Below, piece after piece: positions 7,148-11,888 of a stretch of DNA of 26,671 nucleotides (position 1 is the stretch's first letter; each line of letters begins with the position of its first letter). The DNA is from a virus. Under the pieces are notes generated by a model. It was not told the origin of the DNA, did not search any database, and was given only the letters and a program-made list of their open reading frames with translations. Location of the stretch: IMG/VR virus record IMGVR_UViG_3300021168_000019, positions 1 to 26,671 of that record. One strand, given 5' to 3'. A program made the position numbers and the translations under genes.

Positions 7148-7567
7148 TTATTTAAAGAAAGTGTGGTGACCGATGGTAGCCGTCACGGGATGCTCGGCGG
7201 GGTTGTTAACAATGTTTCTAAAGAACCAACCGCTTGTGGTGTTCTTGAGGTTGGCATAATAGTGAGCGCCTTTGGTAACGTCCTCGTCACTACCGGCTAG
7301 TACTAGAAGCGCCAGAGCGTGACAGGCTATAAAGATCGCATCGTTGGGACTAGGGACAAGGTTGAACTCTGGATCAGAGGATACGGACATACTGGTAAAT
7401 TGGTTCTTACCATAGATCACATCATGGAGAGTATGAGCGAAGCCGGGGTGTCCTACACGGTTAGTAATGACGTGCATCACTGCGCGACATCCTTCCATGC
7501 CTTCCCCTCTAGCTTCCTTCCAAGTGACAAGAGCAAGGTTATCTACATCTGTTTTATCGAACGTCAT
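7148..7567 (-). CDS. SleB-like cell-wall hydrolase (candidate endolysin), 139 aa
   Basis: The protein matches the SleB/hydrolase_2 fold: LALVTWKEARGEGMEGCRAV near the N-terminus, with Glu18 in the conserved E-x2-GE-G motif as the likely catalytic acid, VITNRVGHPGF, DVIYGKNQF, and the C-terminal GAHYYAN...HPVTAT. The family cleaves peptidoglycan glycan strands, as a lytic transglycosylase or glucosaminidase. There is no signal peptide, so it would need a holin to reach the wall. The start ATG overlaps the stop of the upstream 70-aa gene (ATGA). A divergent copy lacking the catalytic region is at 14331-14738. A terminator lies 40 bases downstream. Confidence 0.85.
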   Translation of the reverse strand: MTFDKTDVDNLALVTWKEARGEGMEGCRAVMHVITNRVGHPGFAHTLHDVIYGKNQFTSMSVSSDPEFNLVPSPNDAIFIACHALALLVLAGSDEDVTKGAHYYANLKNTTSGWFFRNIVNNPAEHPVTATIGHHTFFK

Positions 7568-7776
7568 ATCAATCCTCTATATGAGAATGTAATCGCATCT
7601 GCTAGTATATTTGATTCGCCAACTGGCAGAGTTACACTAGCTGTCTCTCCGCAACTACCATCTTCTTTAGCTGGATTCCGAACAGTCACACTAAGATGCC
7701 CATCCTCAAAGTTGATAGATATGTACTCAGGATAGTTAACTCCCGGTGCAGTATATGCAAATAGATTGCGTCTCAT
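7564..7776 (-). CDS. Hypothetical protein, 70 aa
   Basis: ATG 7776 is preceded by AAGGAACAC. The product, starting MRRNLFAYTAPGVNYPEYI, reads like a small all-beta protein: alternating hydrophobic residues, a central HLSVTVRNP strand and a SVTLPVG strand. There is no membrane segment or metal motif, and I do not recognise a family. Its stop overlaps the start of the SleB-like hydrolase as ATGA, so the two are translationally coupled and it may take part in lysis, although it could as easily be unrelated. It is the first protein gene downstream of the tRNA cluster, 14 bases from tRNA-Trp. Confidence 0.7.
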   Translation of the reverse strand: MRRNLFAYTAPGVNYPEYISINFEDGHLSVTVRNPAKEDGSCGETASVTLPVGESNILADAITFSYRGLI

Positions 7777-7789
7777 GTGTTCCTTAATT

Positions 7790-7863
7790 TGGCATGGGAC
7801 AGAGGACTTGAACCCCTAAGTACCGGGTTGGAGCCGGTCAGTTTGCCATTAGCTTAGTCCCAT
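7790..7863 (-). tRNA. tRNA-Trp(CCA)
   Basis: 74-base cloverleaf: acceptor ATGGGAC/GTCCCAT, anticodon stem ACCGG/CCGGT with loop CTCCAAC (anticodon CCA), T stem AGGGG/CCTCT with TTCAAGT, discriminator G73 as expected for Trp, encoded CCA. The D stem has one C-A mismatch. Confidence 0.92.
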
Positions 7864-7929
7864 GTGTATAGCCGACTGTTAACTTTTTTTGTGTATTTGT
7901 TCCGTGGAACGGAATCGACTAGCTTAAAT

Positions 7930-8005
7930 TGGAGCGCCCAAGGTTACTCGAAAACCTACGCTTTCGCTTACAAGGCGAATGCTCTGCCACTTGAGCTATA
8001 GGCGC
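7930..8005 (-). tRNA. tRNA-Thr(TGT)
   Basis: 76-base cloverleaf: acceptor GCGCCTA/TGGGCGC, D arm GCTC...GAGC with GG in the loop, anticodon stem TTCGC/GCGAA with loop CTTGTAA (anticodon TGT), T stem AGGTT/AACCT with TTCGAGT, discriminator T, encoded CCA. It reads ACA best. Confidence 0.94.
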
Positions 8006-8028
8006 AATCCTCTAATCTTGTCAGCGTT

Positions 8029-8058
8029 TCTACAGATAGGTCAACTTCTCCCTGTAGA
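8029..8058. other. Hairpin in the tRNA-Thr/tRNA-Cys gap
   Basis: Perfect 7-bp inverted repeat TCTACAG (8029-8035) and CTGTAGA (8052-8058) with a 16-base loop and no T-run. The 131 bases between tRNA-Thr and tRNA-Cys (8006-8136) hold no supported gene. This could be a processing stem in the tRNA precursor or chance. Confidence 0.4.
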
Positions 8059-8136
8059 GTACGTAGAGGCACGTTTCATATACTAGCGCCTTGACCCGGC
8101 TACGGTATAGAGGAAGAACGTGGACGCACTTCAATT

Positions 8137-8216
8137 TGGACTACCCAAAGGGATTCGAACCCCTGATATATAGGTGGGTTGCAGCCACCCGCGTTGAACC
8201 ACTTCGCCATAGGTAG
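8137..8216 (-). tRNA. tRNA-Cys(GCA)
   Basis: 80-base cloverleaf: acceptor CTACCTA/TGGGTAG, short D stem GCG/CGC with GG in the loop, anticodon stem GGTGG/CCACC with loop CTGCAAC (anticodon GCA), T stem AGGGG/CCCTT with TTCGAAT, discriminator T73 (a Cys identity base), encoded CCA. The variable region is 8 bases, longer than the usual 4-5. Confidence 0.9.
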
Positions 8217-8236
8217 ACAAGTATTGCACCCCATTG

Positions 8237-8275
8237 CCTACAAACGCCTATTAGTAGGTGCATCTAAGGCGTAGG
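8237..8275. other. Hairpin in the tRNA-Cys/tRNA-Gly gap
   Basis: CCTAC (8237-8241) pairs with GTAGG (8271-8275) and GCCT (8246-8249) with AGGC (8267-8270), giving nine pairs around a 4-base bulge. It does not fold as a tRNA. It fills most of the 64-base gap and has no T-run. Confidence 0.35.
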
Positions 8276-8280
8276 AAAAC

Positions 8281-8356
8281 TGGAGCGGAATAAGAGAGTT
8301 GCACTCTTACCTAGTGGGTGGAAGCCACGTATGCTGCTATTAAACACTAATCCCGC
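8281..8356 (-). tRNA. tRNA-Gly(TCC) with altered elbow
   Basis: 76-base cloverleaf: acceptor GCGGGAT/ATTCCGC, anticodon stem CGTGG/CCACT (one mismatch) with loop CTTCCAC (anticodon TCC), T stem AAGAG/CTCTT, discriminator T73 as in bacterial tRNA-Gly, encoded CCA. The T-loop is TGCAACT instead of TTCRANY, and the D-loop lacks the invariant GG (about TTAATAGCA). The acceptor and anticodon make the Gly call sound, but the D-loop/T-loop contact is unusual. It abuts the stop of the release-factor-like gene. Confidence 0.85.
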
Positions 8357-8725
8357 TTAACTCCCGTGTATGCCTTTCATATTGCGACGTTCTTCAGGAG
8401 TAGCAAAGTACTCTACTTTCAAATTCTGTTCCTGCATCATGGCGTCTACTCTAGAATCGATGCCGTCAAGTTGGCCCAATCTTCGCATAGTCTCCAGCTT
8501 ATGCCACGCTCGAAACTTATCTGATTCGCAGCATTTACGGAACGCCTCTTGTCTATTCTTATACTGCTCACGTCCGTCTCTATGTTCCCCGACTGCGCCT
8601 GAAGCAGTGTGAATGCATCGTACACCATTTTGTTTAGCGTTTCGATGCTGTCCACCGTTACCTCCGGTACAGAAGGTTTGAAATTCGAAGTCTTTGGCGG
8701 TTAACGAAAATAGTAACTGCTTCAT
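8357..8725 (-). CDS. GGQ release-factor-like protein (RF-1 domain), 122 aa
   Basis: ATG 8725 follows AAGGAGGAG. The protein is essentially one class I release factor catalytic domain: CTGGNGGQHRNAKQNGVR with the GGQ motif at residues 24-26, then ASGAVGEHRDGREQYKNRQEA, matching the RF1/RF2 pattern around GGQ. The codon-recognition and other domains are absent, as in the rescue factors ArfB and ICT1, which free peptide from stalled ribosomes. The C-terminal half is mixed-charge rather than the strongly basic tail ArfB uses to enter the empty mRNA channel, so a codon-independent rescue role is likely but not certain. It sits inside the tRNA cluster, with its stop next to tRNA-Gly, which supports a translation role. 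Confidence 0.88.
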   Translation of the reverse strand: MKQLLFSLTAKDFEFQTFCTGGNGGQHRNAKQNGVRCIHTASGAVGEHRDGREQYKNRQEAFRKCCESDKFRAWHKLETMRRLGQLDGIDSRVDAMMQEQNLKVEYFATPEERRNMKGIHGS

Positions 8726-8834
8726 ACTCCTCCTTACAGACTTTCCTATATATCCTAAAGATCATAGTGAGTGCCATAAGTACTAGCACTAATATAATTG
8801 CGTGATACTGCGGTGCAAGTAAAATCCAATCCAT
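8658..8834 (-). CDS. Small single-span membrane protein, 58 aa
   Basis: Start chosen at ATG 8834 after AAAGGTGAG; an in-frame extension to 8879 would run through the tRNA-Asp gene. A hydrophobic segment at about residues 11-26 (HAIILVLVLMALTMIF) is followed by a basic, charged tail with several Arg. The shape (short N-terminus, one span, cationic cytoplasmic tail) fits a phage inner-membrane mini-protein or a holin accessory, but no family is recognised. Its last 68 bases overlap the start of the GGQ gene in another frame and contain that gene's ribosome binding site, which fits translational coupling but also leaves some doubt that the C-terminus is under selection. Confidence 0.5.
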   Translation of the reverse strand: MDWILLAPQYHAIILVLVLMALTMIFRIYRKVCKEEYEAVTIFVNRQRLRISNLLYRR

Positions 8835-8849
8835 ACTCACCTTTCTTAC

Positions 8850-8925
8850 TGGCGGGAATAGCGGGATTCGAACCCGCACCTTTCACCTTGACAAGATGGC
8901 ATCATCACCATTAGACCATATCCCC
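8850..8925 (-). tRNA. tRNA-Asp(GTC)
   Basis: 76-base cloverleaf: acceptor GGGGATA/TATTCCC, weak D stem (three pairs) with GG in the loop, anticodon loop TTGTCAA (anticodon GTC) with four good stem pairs, T stem GCGGG/CCCGC with TTCGAAT, discriminator G73 (an Asp identity base), encoded CCA. It lies five bases from tRNA-Gln(TTG). Confidence 0.9.
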
Positions 8926-8930
8926 TAATT

Positions 8931-9005
8931 TGGCACGGGGTCATGGATTCGAACCACGATGAGCAGAGTCAAAGTCTGCCGTCCTAGCCGTTGAACGAAC
9001 CCCGT
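8931..9005 (-). tRNA. tRNA-Gln(TTG)
   Basis: 75-base cloverleaf: acceptor ACGGGGT/ACCCCGT, D stem GTTC/GGAC with GG in the loop, anticodon stem GCAGA/TCTGC with loop CTTTGAC (anticodon TTG), T stem CGTGG/CCATG with TTCGAAT, discriminator G73, encoded CCA. Confidence 0.92.
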
Positions 9006-9006
9006 G

Positions 9007-9228
9007 TTAAAACTTCATGTGACGTGTGTTCCACAAAATAGTGTAAACTATCTTGCACCTACAGCCGCGTACATTATCCTTACCAGTTCCGAAGCATTGG
9101 TCATTCTTACCCGGTTGGCATCTTTCTCCATCGCAGAACGAATCGTCACAATCTGCTACATGATTGGCCGGGTCATGGTCACACCACGGAGCGCACTCGT
9201 CATGGTCCATTGCGCCTAACTTCCGCAT
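9007..9228 (-). CDS. Cysteine-rich mini-protein, 73 aa
   Basis: ATG 9228 follows AAGGAATT. Eight cysteines occur in 73 residues (CAPWC, CDDSFC, RC, QC, GCRC), with several Asp and His (MDHDE, CDHDPANH), which suggests a zinc-binding or disulphide-bonded fold. There is no signal peptide, so metal binding in the cytoplasm is the simpler reading. I recognise no family. Its start overlaps the end of the upstream 76-aa gene by 13 bases, and its stop is one base from tRNA-Gln(TTG), so it is embedded in the same transcript as the tRNAs. Confidence 0.6.
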   Translation of the reverse strand: MRKLGAMDHDECAPWCDHDPANHVADCDDSFCDGERCQPGKNDQCFGTGKDNVRGCRCKIVYTILWNTRHMKF

Positions 9229-9446
9229 AATTCCTTTTCAATTGTAGCGTCAATTAGTTTCACTAAAATAGCTAACTCTTCAATTGTCAGACAACTATGC
9301 TTTAGCTCAAACCCAAAGGGGCATTTTGTGTGAACAGGTTGCGTGTGATATTTATAAACCATACCTACTTCATCTGCATAACCCGGTCCTGACTCTTTCC
9401 AAATCGAAAAGTTTCCTTGAGAATTCTTATAAGATACTAACGGCAT
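9216..9446 (-). CDS. Hypothetical protein, 76 aa
   Basis: Start chosen at ATG 9446 after AAAGGAAAA; a start at 9470 would lie inside tRNA-Gln(CTG). The protein begins MPLVSYKNSQGNFSIWKE with an N-terminal beta-like half (NFSIWKES, GMVYKYH) and ends in a helix, CLTIEELAILVKLIDATIEK. It has three Cys, no membrane span and no recognised family. It overlaps the Cys-rich gene downstream by 13 bases. Confidence 0.6.
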   Translation of the reverse strand: MPLVSYKNSQGNFSIWKESGPGYADEVGMVYKYHTQPVHTKCPFGFELKHSCLTIEELAILVKLIDATIEKELCGS

Positions 9447-9460
9447 TTCTTTTCCTTTCT

Positions 9461-9534
9461 TGGCACCCACGCGATGAATCGAACATCGGCCTGCTGAGTC
9501 AGAGTCAGCGGTCCTGCCACTAAACGAAATGGGT
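9461..9534 (-). tRNA. tRNA-Gln(CTG)
   Basis: 74-base cloverleaf: acceptor ACCCATT/CGTGGGT (mismatch at the last pair), D stem GTTT/GGAC with GG in the loop, anticodon stem GCTGA/TCAGC with loop CTCTGAC (anticodon CTG), T stem CGATG/CATCG with TTCGATT, discriminator G73, encoded CCA. With the TTG gene, both Gln codons get a dedicated tRNA. Confidence 0.9.
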
Positions 9535-9535
9535 G

Positions 9536-9721
9536 TTACTTAGGCCGATGAGTGGAATCGTATTCAAAATCTTTAACCTTAGAAGGGTCAAATGCGCCAC
9601 TCTCTACCAATGAGATAGCTCTTGGTAAAAATAAATCCCTAATAAGTTTTAACTGTTCAAGGTTAACAGTCCAAGAGGCGCTAGTAACATCTCCATCGAA
9701 GATTATTTTAAAATCATTCAT
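9536..9721 (-). CDS. Hypothetical protein, 61 aa
   Basis: ATG 9721 overlaps the previous stop as ATGA, and no strong separate binding site is seen, so translation probably depends on coupling. The product starts MNDFKIIFDGDVTSAS and has a beta-like N-terminus, a helix (LEQLKLIRDLFLPRAISLV) and an acidic tail. No family is recognised. The stop ends one base before tRNA-Gln(CTG). Confidence 0.55.
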   Translation of the reverse strand: MNDFKIIFDGDVTSASWTVNLEQLKLIRDLFLPRAISLVESGAFDPSKVKDFEYDSTHRPK

Positions 9722-9882
9722 GCGTTTTCAAACTCCGGTACATTCGGCTTACTCGGCCATGCAAGTGTTGGACCAATCTCCTTCGCCAGCTTGTGATAGT
9801 CGTCATAGTTAGTTGCCAAATCCCGGTAATACTCCCCGAGAATCCTACGCTGTTCAACTCGCGCTGCTCTAGTAGATTCCAT
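9718..9882 (-). CDS. Hypothetical protein, 54 aa
   Basis: Start chosen at ATG 9882 after AAAGGAAAC, rather than in-frame codons up to 9924 that lack a signal. The product begins MESTRAARVEQRRILGEYY, a charged helix, and ends with a Pro-rich tail. No family is recognised. Its initiation region shares 16 identical bases with that of the upstream 57-aa gene, and its stop overlaps the next start as ATGA. Confidence 0.6.
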   Translation of the reverse strand: MESTRAARVEQRRILGEYYRDLATNYDDYHKLAKEIGPTLAWPSKPNVPEFENA

Positions 9883-10042
9883 GTTTCCTTTCTTTGCAGT
9901 ATGGACCTTCATGATTATCAGCACAGGGTTGTGAAGCTTCTAGTTCTTCTGCGCTGGCTTTCGATAGCCATTCTTCTGTTTCGCACGCTAGGCAAACTCT
10001 GCGCCGTTCTGCCATTTGTTTGCGCCATTGCATGTAATCCAT
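9869..10042 (-). CDS. Small zinc-ribbon-like protein, 57 aa
   Basis: A short gene with ATG 10042 after AAAGGAAAC, ending in TAG at 9869. The product starts MDYMQWRKQMAERRRVCLAC; CLAC (17-20) with later Cys40, His44, Cys49 and His54 suggests a small metal-binding module. No family is recognised. It overlaps the next gene by 14 bases. The good binding site and the matching initiation region of the neighbour support it despite the length. Confidence 0.6.
   Translation of the reverse strand: MDYMQWRKQMAERRRVCLACETEEWLSKASAEELEASQPCADNHEGPYCKERKHGIY
9878..9893 (-). repeat. Duplicated translation initiation region, copy 1
   Basis: TCCATGTTTCCTTTCT (plus-strand reading) covers the binding site and start codon of the 54-aa gene and is identical, base for base, to 10038-10053. 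Confidence 0.75.
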
Positions 10043-10053
10043 GTTTCCTTTCT
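10038..10053 (-). repeat. Duplicated translation initiation region, copy 2
   Basis: Identical 16 bases to 9878-9893, covering the binding site and start codon of the 57-aa gene. The proteins downstream of the two copies are not alike beyond the first residues. Confidence 0.75.
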
Positions 10054-10102
10054 CGGCTCGGATGTTTTCGCAAGACCCCGATAGTTTTACTTGACACCGA
10101 CT

Positions 10103-10177
10103 TGGTGGGGTATCAGAGATTCGAACTCTGGTTAACGGATTGAAAGTCCACTTTCCTAACCACTGGAAGAATACCCC
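10103..10177 (-). tRNA. tRNA-Glu(TTC)
   Basis: 75-base cloverleaf: acceptor GGGGTAT/ATACCCC, D stem TTCC/GGAA with GG in the loop, anticodon stem GTGGA/TCCGT with loop CTTTCAA (anticodon TTC), T stem CAGAG/CTCTG with TTCGAAT, discriminator A73, encoded CCA. Confidence 0.93.
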
Positions 10178-10242
10178 ATAACTTAATCGCTCGGTTAGGT
10201 TGCGCTCAATTCAAACCGATAGTTTCTGGAGACACGACATTT

Positions 10243-10317
10243 TGGTGGACAGTGAGAGAATCGAACTCTCAACTTCGGCTTGCAAAGCCACTATTTTCCC
10301 GTTAGAACTAACCGCCC
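10243..10317 (-). tRNA. tRNA-Ala(TGC)
   Basis: 75-base cloverleaf: acceptor GGGCGGT/ACTGTCC, which contains the G3-T70 wobble pair that is the main alanine identity element. The anticodon loop is TTTGCAA (anticodon TGC) on a stem with one mismatch, the D arm is weak, the T stem is GAGAG/CTCTC with TTCGATT, then discriminator A73 and encoded CCA. It is the first tRNA after the promoter-like site at 10426-10454. Confidence 0.9.
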
Positions 10318-10319
10318 AC

Positions 10320-11042
10320 TTAAAACAAATGTAACAAAGCGCCACTGATAACGCCAGCTACGTATCCAATACCGAAAGCCTTCAGTTTCCCTACACGGGC
10401 CTTAGCCTTCTCAGCGTTCAAATCAATAGTACACTGTTTCTGTGTATCTGTCAACTGCAACTGCAAACCGCCTACAAGAGTCTTGCCCTGATCGATCAGA
10501 CCGTTTGCCTTATCGACATCGGCCTGAAGATTGGACTCCTTTACTTTCTCATCACTCAAGTCTTTTGTCAAGACCGGAACAGATTCCAGTTGGATGACCG
10601 TTGCCACGGCTGCGGATTCTGTAACAGCGTATCCTCCGGCTGACGGCCCAACTCCCTTATCATTTACAAATGTGCTCCAACGAAATGCTAGATCACTTGG
10701 TGCAAGAGTTGAATCTGTCTTTTGCTGTACGGATAGTTGACTGTCACGAGCGCCGATAGCAGTTGCTAGCTTTTGGTTAGCCTCTGCGAACACTGTTAAC
10801 TGTTGCTGATATGATTGTAACGTTTGCTGTGCTTGTGTCAGCGATTCTTGGTTCTTAGCAGCTTGCGCGGCTGTTACAGCGGCAGCTTCAGTTGCTTTGT
10901 GGCCTTCATACGTTGACACAATGCCCAGACCTTTATTAACGGCAAAGAATGAAACCCCAACTAATAGAACCGTAATGATAAGACGTTCATGAACCTTAAG
11001 CCACGATTCCGTAACCTTAAGTTCGTTTGTTGGCTCGTTCAT
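10320..11042 (-). CDS. Membrane-anchored coiled-coil protein, spanin-like
   Basis: ATG 11042 follows GAGGAG. The 240-aa product has an N-terminal span at about residues 21-35 (LIITVLLVGVSFFAV), then a long Ala/Gln-rich coiled coil (about 45-110), a central region with APSDLAFRWS, a second helical stretch, and a C-terminal hydrophobic helix GIGYVAGVISGALLHLF. An N-terminal anchor plus an extended coil resembles inner-membrane spanins (Rz), which link the inner and outer membranes at lysis, but the hydrophobic C-terminus is not typical and no lipoprotein partner is seen. It may instead be another envelope protein of the lysis block. It overlaps the upstream 61-aa gene by 26 bases. Confidence 0.65.
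   Translation of the reverse strand: MNEPTNELKVTESWLKVHERLIITVLLVGVSFFAVNKGLGIVSTYEGHKATEAAAVTAAQAAKNQESLTQAQQTLQSYQQQLTVFAEANQKLATAIGARDSQLSVQQKTDSTLAPSDLAFRWSTFVNDKGVGPSAGGYAVTESAAVATVIQLESVPVLTKDLSDEKVKESNLQADVDKANGLIDQGKTLVGGLQLQLTDTQKQCTIDLNAEKAKARVGKLKAFGIGYVAGVISGALLHLF
10426..10454 (-). promoter_or_regulatory. Candidate promoter upstream of the tRNA cluster
   Basis: On the minus strand: TTGACA (10449-10454), a 17-base spacer, TACTAT (10426-10431). It lies in the 3' part of the 240-aa gene and points at tRNA-Ala about 100 bases downstream. The same core and spacing recur at 13955-13983. Confidence 0.5.
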
Positions 11043-11202
11043 GTGTTATCTCCTCACTACATGGTGGGAGCAATGGTTCATTACTAAACCAATCCATCCC
11101 GGCCCACTCCTGAAATTGACTCCATCCATTAGTAGGTTTTGTTTCCGGCTTAGGGTGTAGTCTATCTTCAGTAGTCTTTGGGTTTAATCTATCCTGTGCC
11201 AT
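11017..11202 (-). CDS. Hypothetical protein, 61 aa
   Basis: Start chosen at ATG 11202 after GAGGTAAT; an in-frame start at 11268 lies inside the neighbouring 47-aa gene and lacks a signal. The product starts MAQDRLNPKTTEDRLHPKPE, is Pro- and charge-rich at the N-terminus with a repeated DRL-(N/H)-PK motif, and has a central Trp-containing stretch (WSQFQEWAGMDWF). It is probably disordered at the ends. No family is recognised. It follows the 47-aa gene with its start one base past that gene's stop. Confidence 0.55.
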   Translation of the reverse strand: MAQDRLNPKTTEDRLHPKPETKPTNGWSQFQEWAGMDWFSNEPLLPPCSEEITHERANKRT

Positions 11203-11203
11203 A

Positions 11204-11347
11204 TTACCTCGCGTGTTTCTTAGCTTTCTTAGGAAGTTTCTTTCCCTTAGAAGCTGCGTTCCATTCATTTACATCAACGCCTTCTTTCTCAAGTTTCTTC
11301 TTGTTAGCGTTGAAGAATGCTGCTTGTGCTTTACTTTTGTACGGCAT
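11204..11347 (-). CDS. Small basic phage protein of the KSKAQ type, 47 aa
   Basis: A 47-aa gene with ATG 11347 after GGAGAGAGG and TAA at 11204. The product begins MPYKSKAQAAFFNANKKKLE, continues with EWN-AASKGKKLPKKAKK and is strongly basic. This start (M-P-x-x-SKAQ-x-x-F) and the SKGKKLP motif recur in many short, uncharacterised phage and bacterial proteins. The function is not known to me; a nucleic-acid-binding role is possible from charge. It overlaps the end of the HNH gene by 17 bases and is directly followed by the 61-aa gene. Confidence 0.75.
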   Translation of the reverse strand: MPYKSKAQAAFFNANKKKLEKEGVDVNEWNAASKGKKLPKKAKKHAR

Positions 11348-11888
11348 CCTCTCTCCATGTTCTAATTACATCACCTAGTTGCTTCCACTCTTTATAAGTA
11401 AAATGAGTATTCTTCCCGATATTGCACCGTTTGCAGCATACAACTACATTATCCATTGTGTATGGAAGTGCACTATCTTTTCTATCTAGATTAGTAGCTG
11501 ATGAGTAGTCCTTGCCTCTTTGTCTAAATTTTGCCCAAAGAATCCTAGCTCCACAATAGTGACATTCATGTACAGTTGTGAATGTTAGAAACTCTTCATA
11601 ACTTATAAACACACGATGGTTGTCCAGTTTATCAAGTCTATTTTTCCATCCATTGTATAGGGCTTCATAAGGGCGTTTTCTCCGATATGGACGAATTGCT
11701 TTTAAACCCGGACTGCAATTACGACACGGGCCTCCTCTTTTTAAGTCTTGAGATAAACAAGTAAATTCTCTACCGCAGTCACATTTGACATTCCATAAAG
11801 GACGACTGCCAACGTGACTGTGTAAAGACAAGACAACTCTCTTATCGAATCTTTGCCCAGATAGATCAACCTTTAATCCCTTGTTCAT
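11331..11888 (-). CDS. HNH endonuclease with N-terminal zinc domain, 185 aa
   Basis: The N-terminus DLSGQRFDKRVV followed by WNVKCDCGREF and CRNC is the DNA-binding zinc motif common in phage homing nucleases. The C-terminal nuclease domain has KRPYEALY, SYEEFLTFTTV, CHYCGARILW, NLDRKDSALPY and NVVVCCKRCNIGKNTHF. It shares this whole order with the HNH gene at 4694-5182 and is its paralogue. No strong binding site precedes ATG 11888; the start lies 23 bases inside the end of the upstream gene, so coupling is likely. It sits between a DUF5664-type gene and a small basic-protein gene. No intron is visible in the neighbours, so it is free-standing. Confidence 0.85.
   Translation of the reverse strand: MNKGLKVDLSGQRFDKRVVLSLHSHVGSRPLWNVKCDCGREFTCLSQDLKRGGPCRNCSPGLKAIRPYRRKRPYEALYNGWKNRLDKLDNHRVFISYEEFLTFTTVHECHYCGARILWAKFRQRGKDYSSATNLDRKDSALPYTMDNVVVCCKRCNIGKNTHFTYKEWKQLGDVIRTWREDAVQK

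Noticed and set aside
7864-7929. Hairpin GTTCCACGGAAC between tRNA-Thr and tRNA-Trp as a terminator
   Set aside because: The minus strand has an A-run, not a T-run, after it, and the two tRNAs probably lie in one transcript.
8059-8136. Possible further tRNA between tRNA-Thr and tRNA-Cys
   Set aside because: I could not fold a cloverleaf with a T-loop or anticodon stem on either strand.
8835-8879. N-terminal extension of the small membrane protein
   Set aside because: It reads through the 3' end of tRNA-Asp.
9447-9470. N-terminal extension of the 76-aa gene
   Set aside because: The added codons fall in tRNA-Gln(CTG); ATG 9446 has a good binding site.
9793-10143. Plus-strand ORF of 116 codons across the mini-genes
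   Set aside because: No binding site, crosses a tRNA, and lies antisense to better supported genes.
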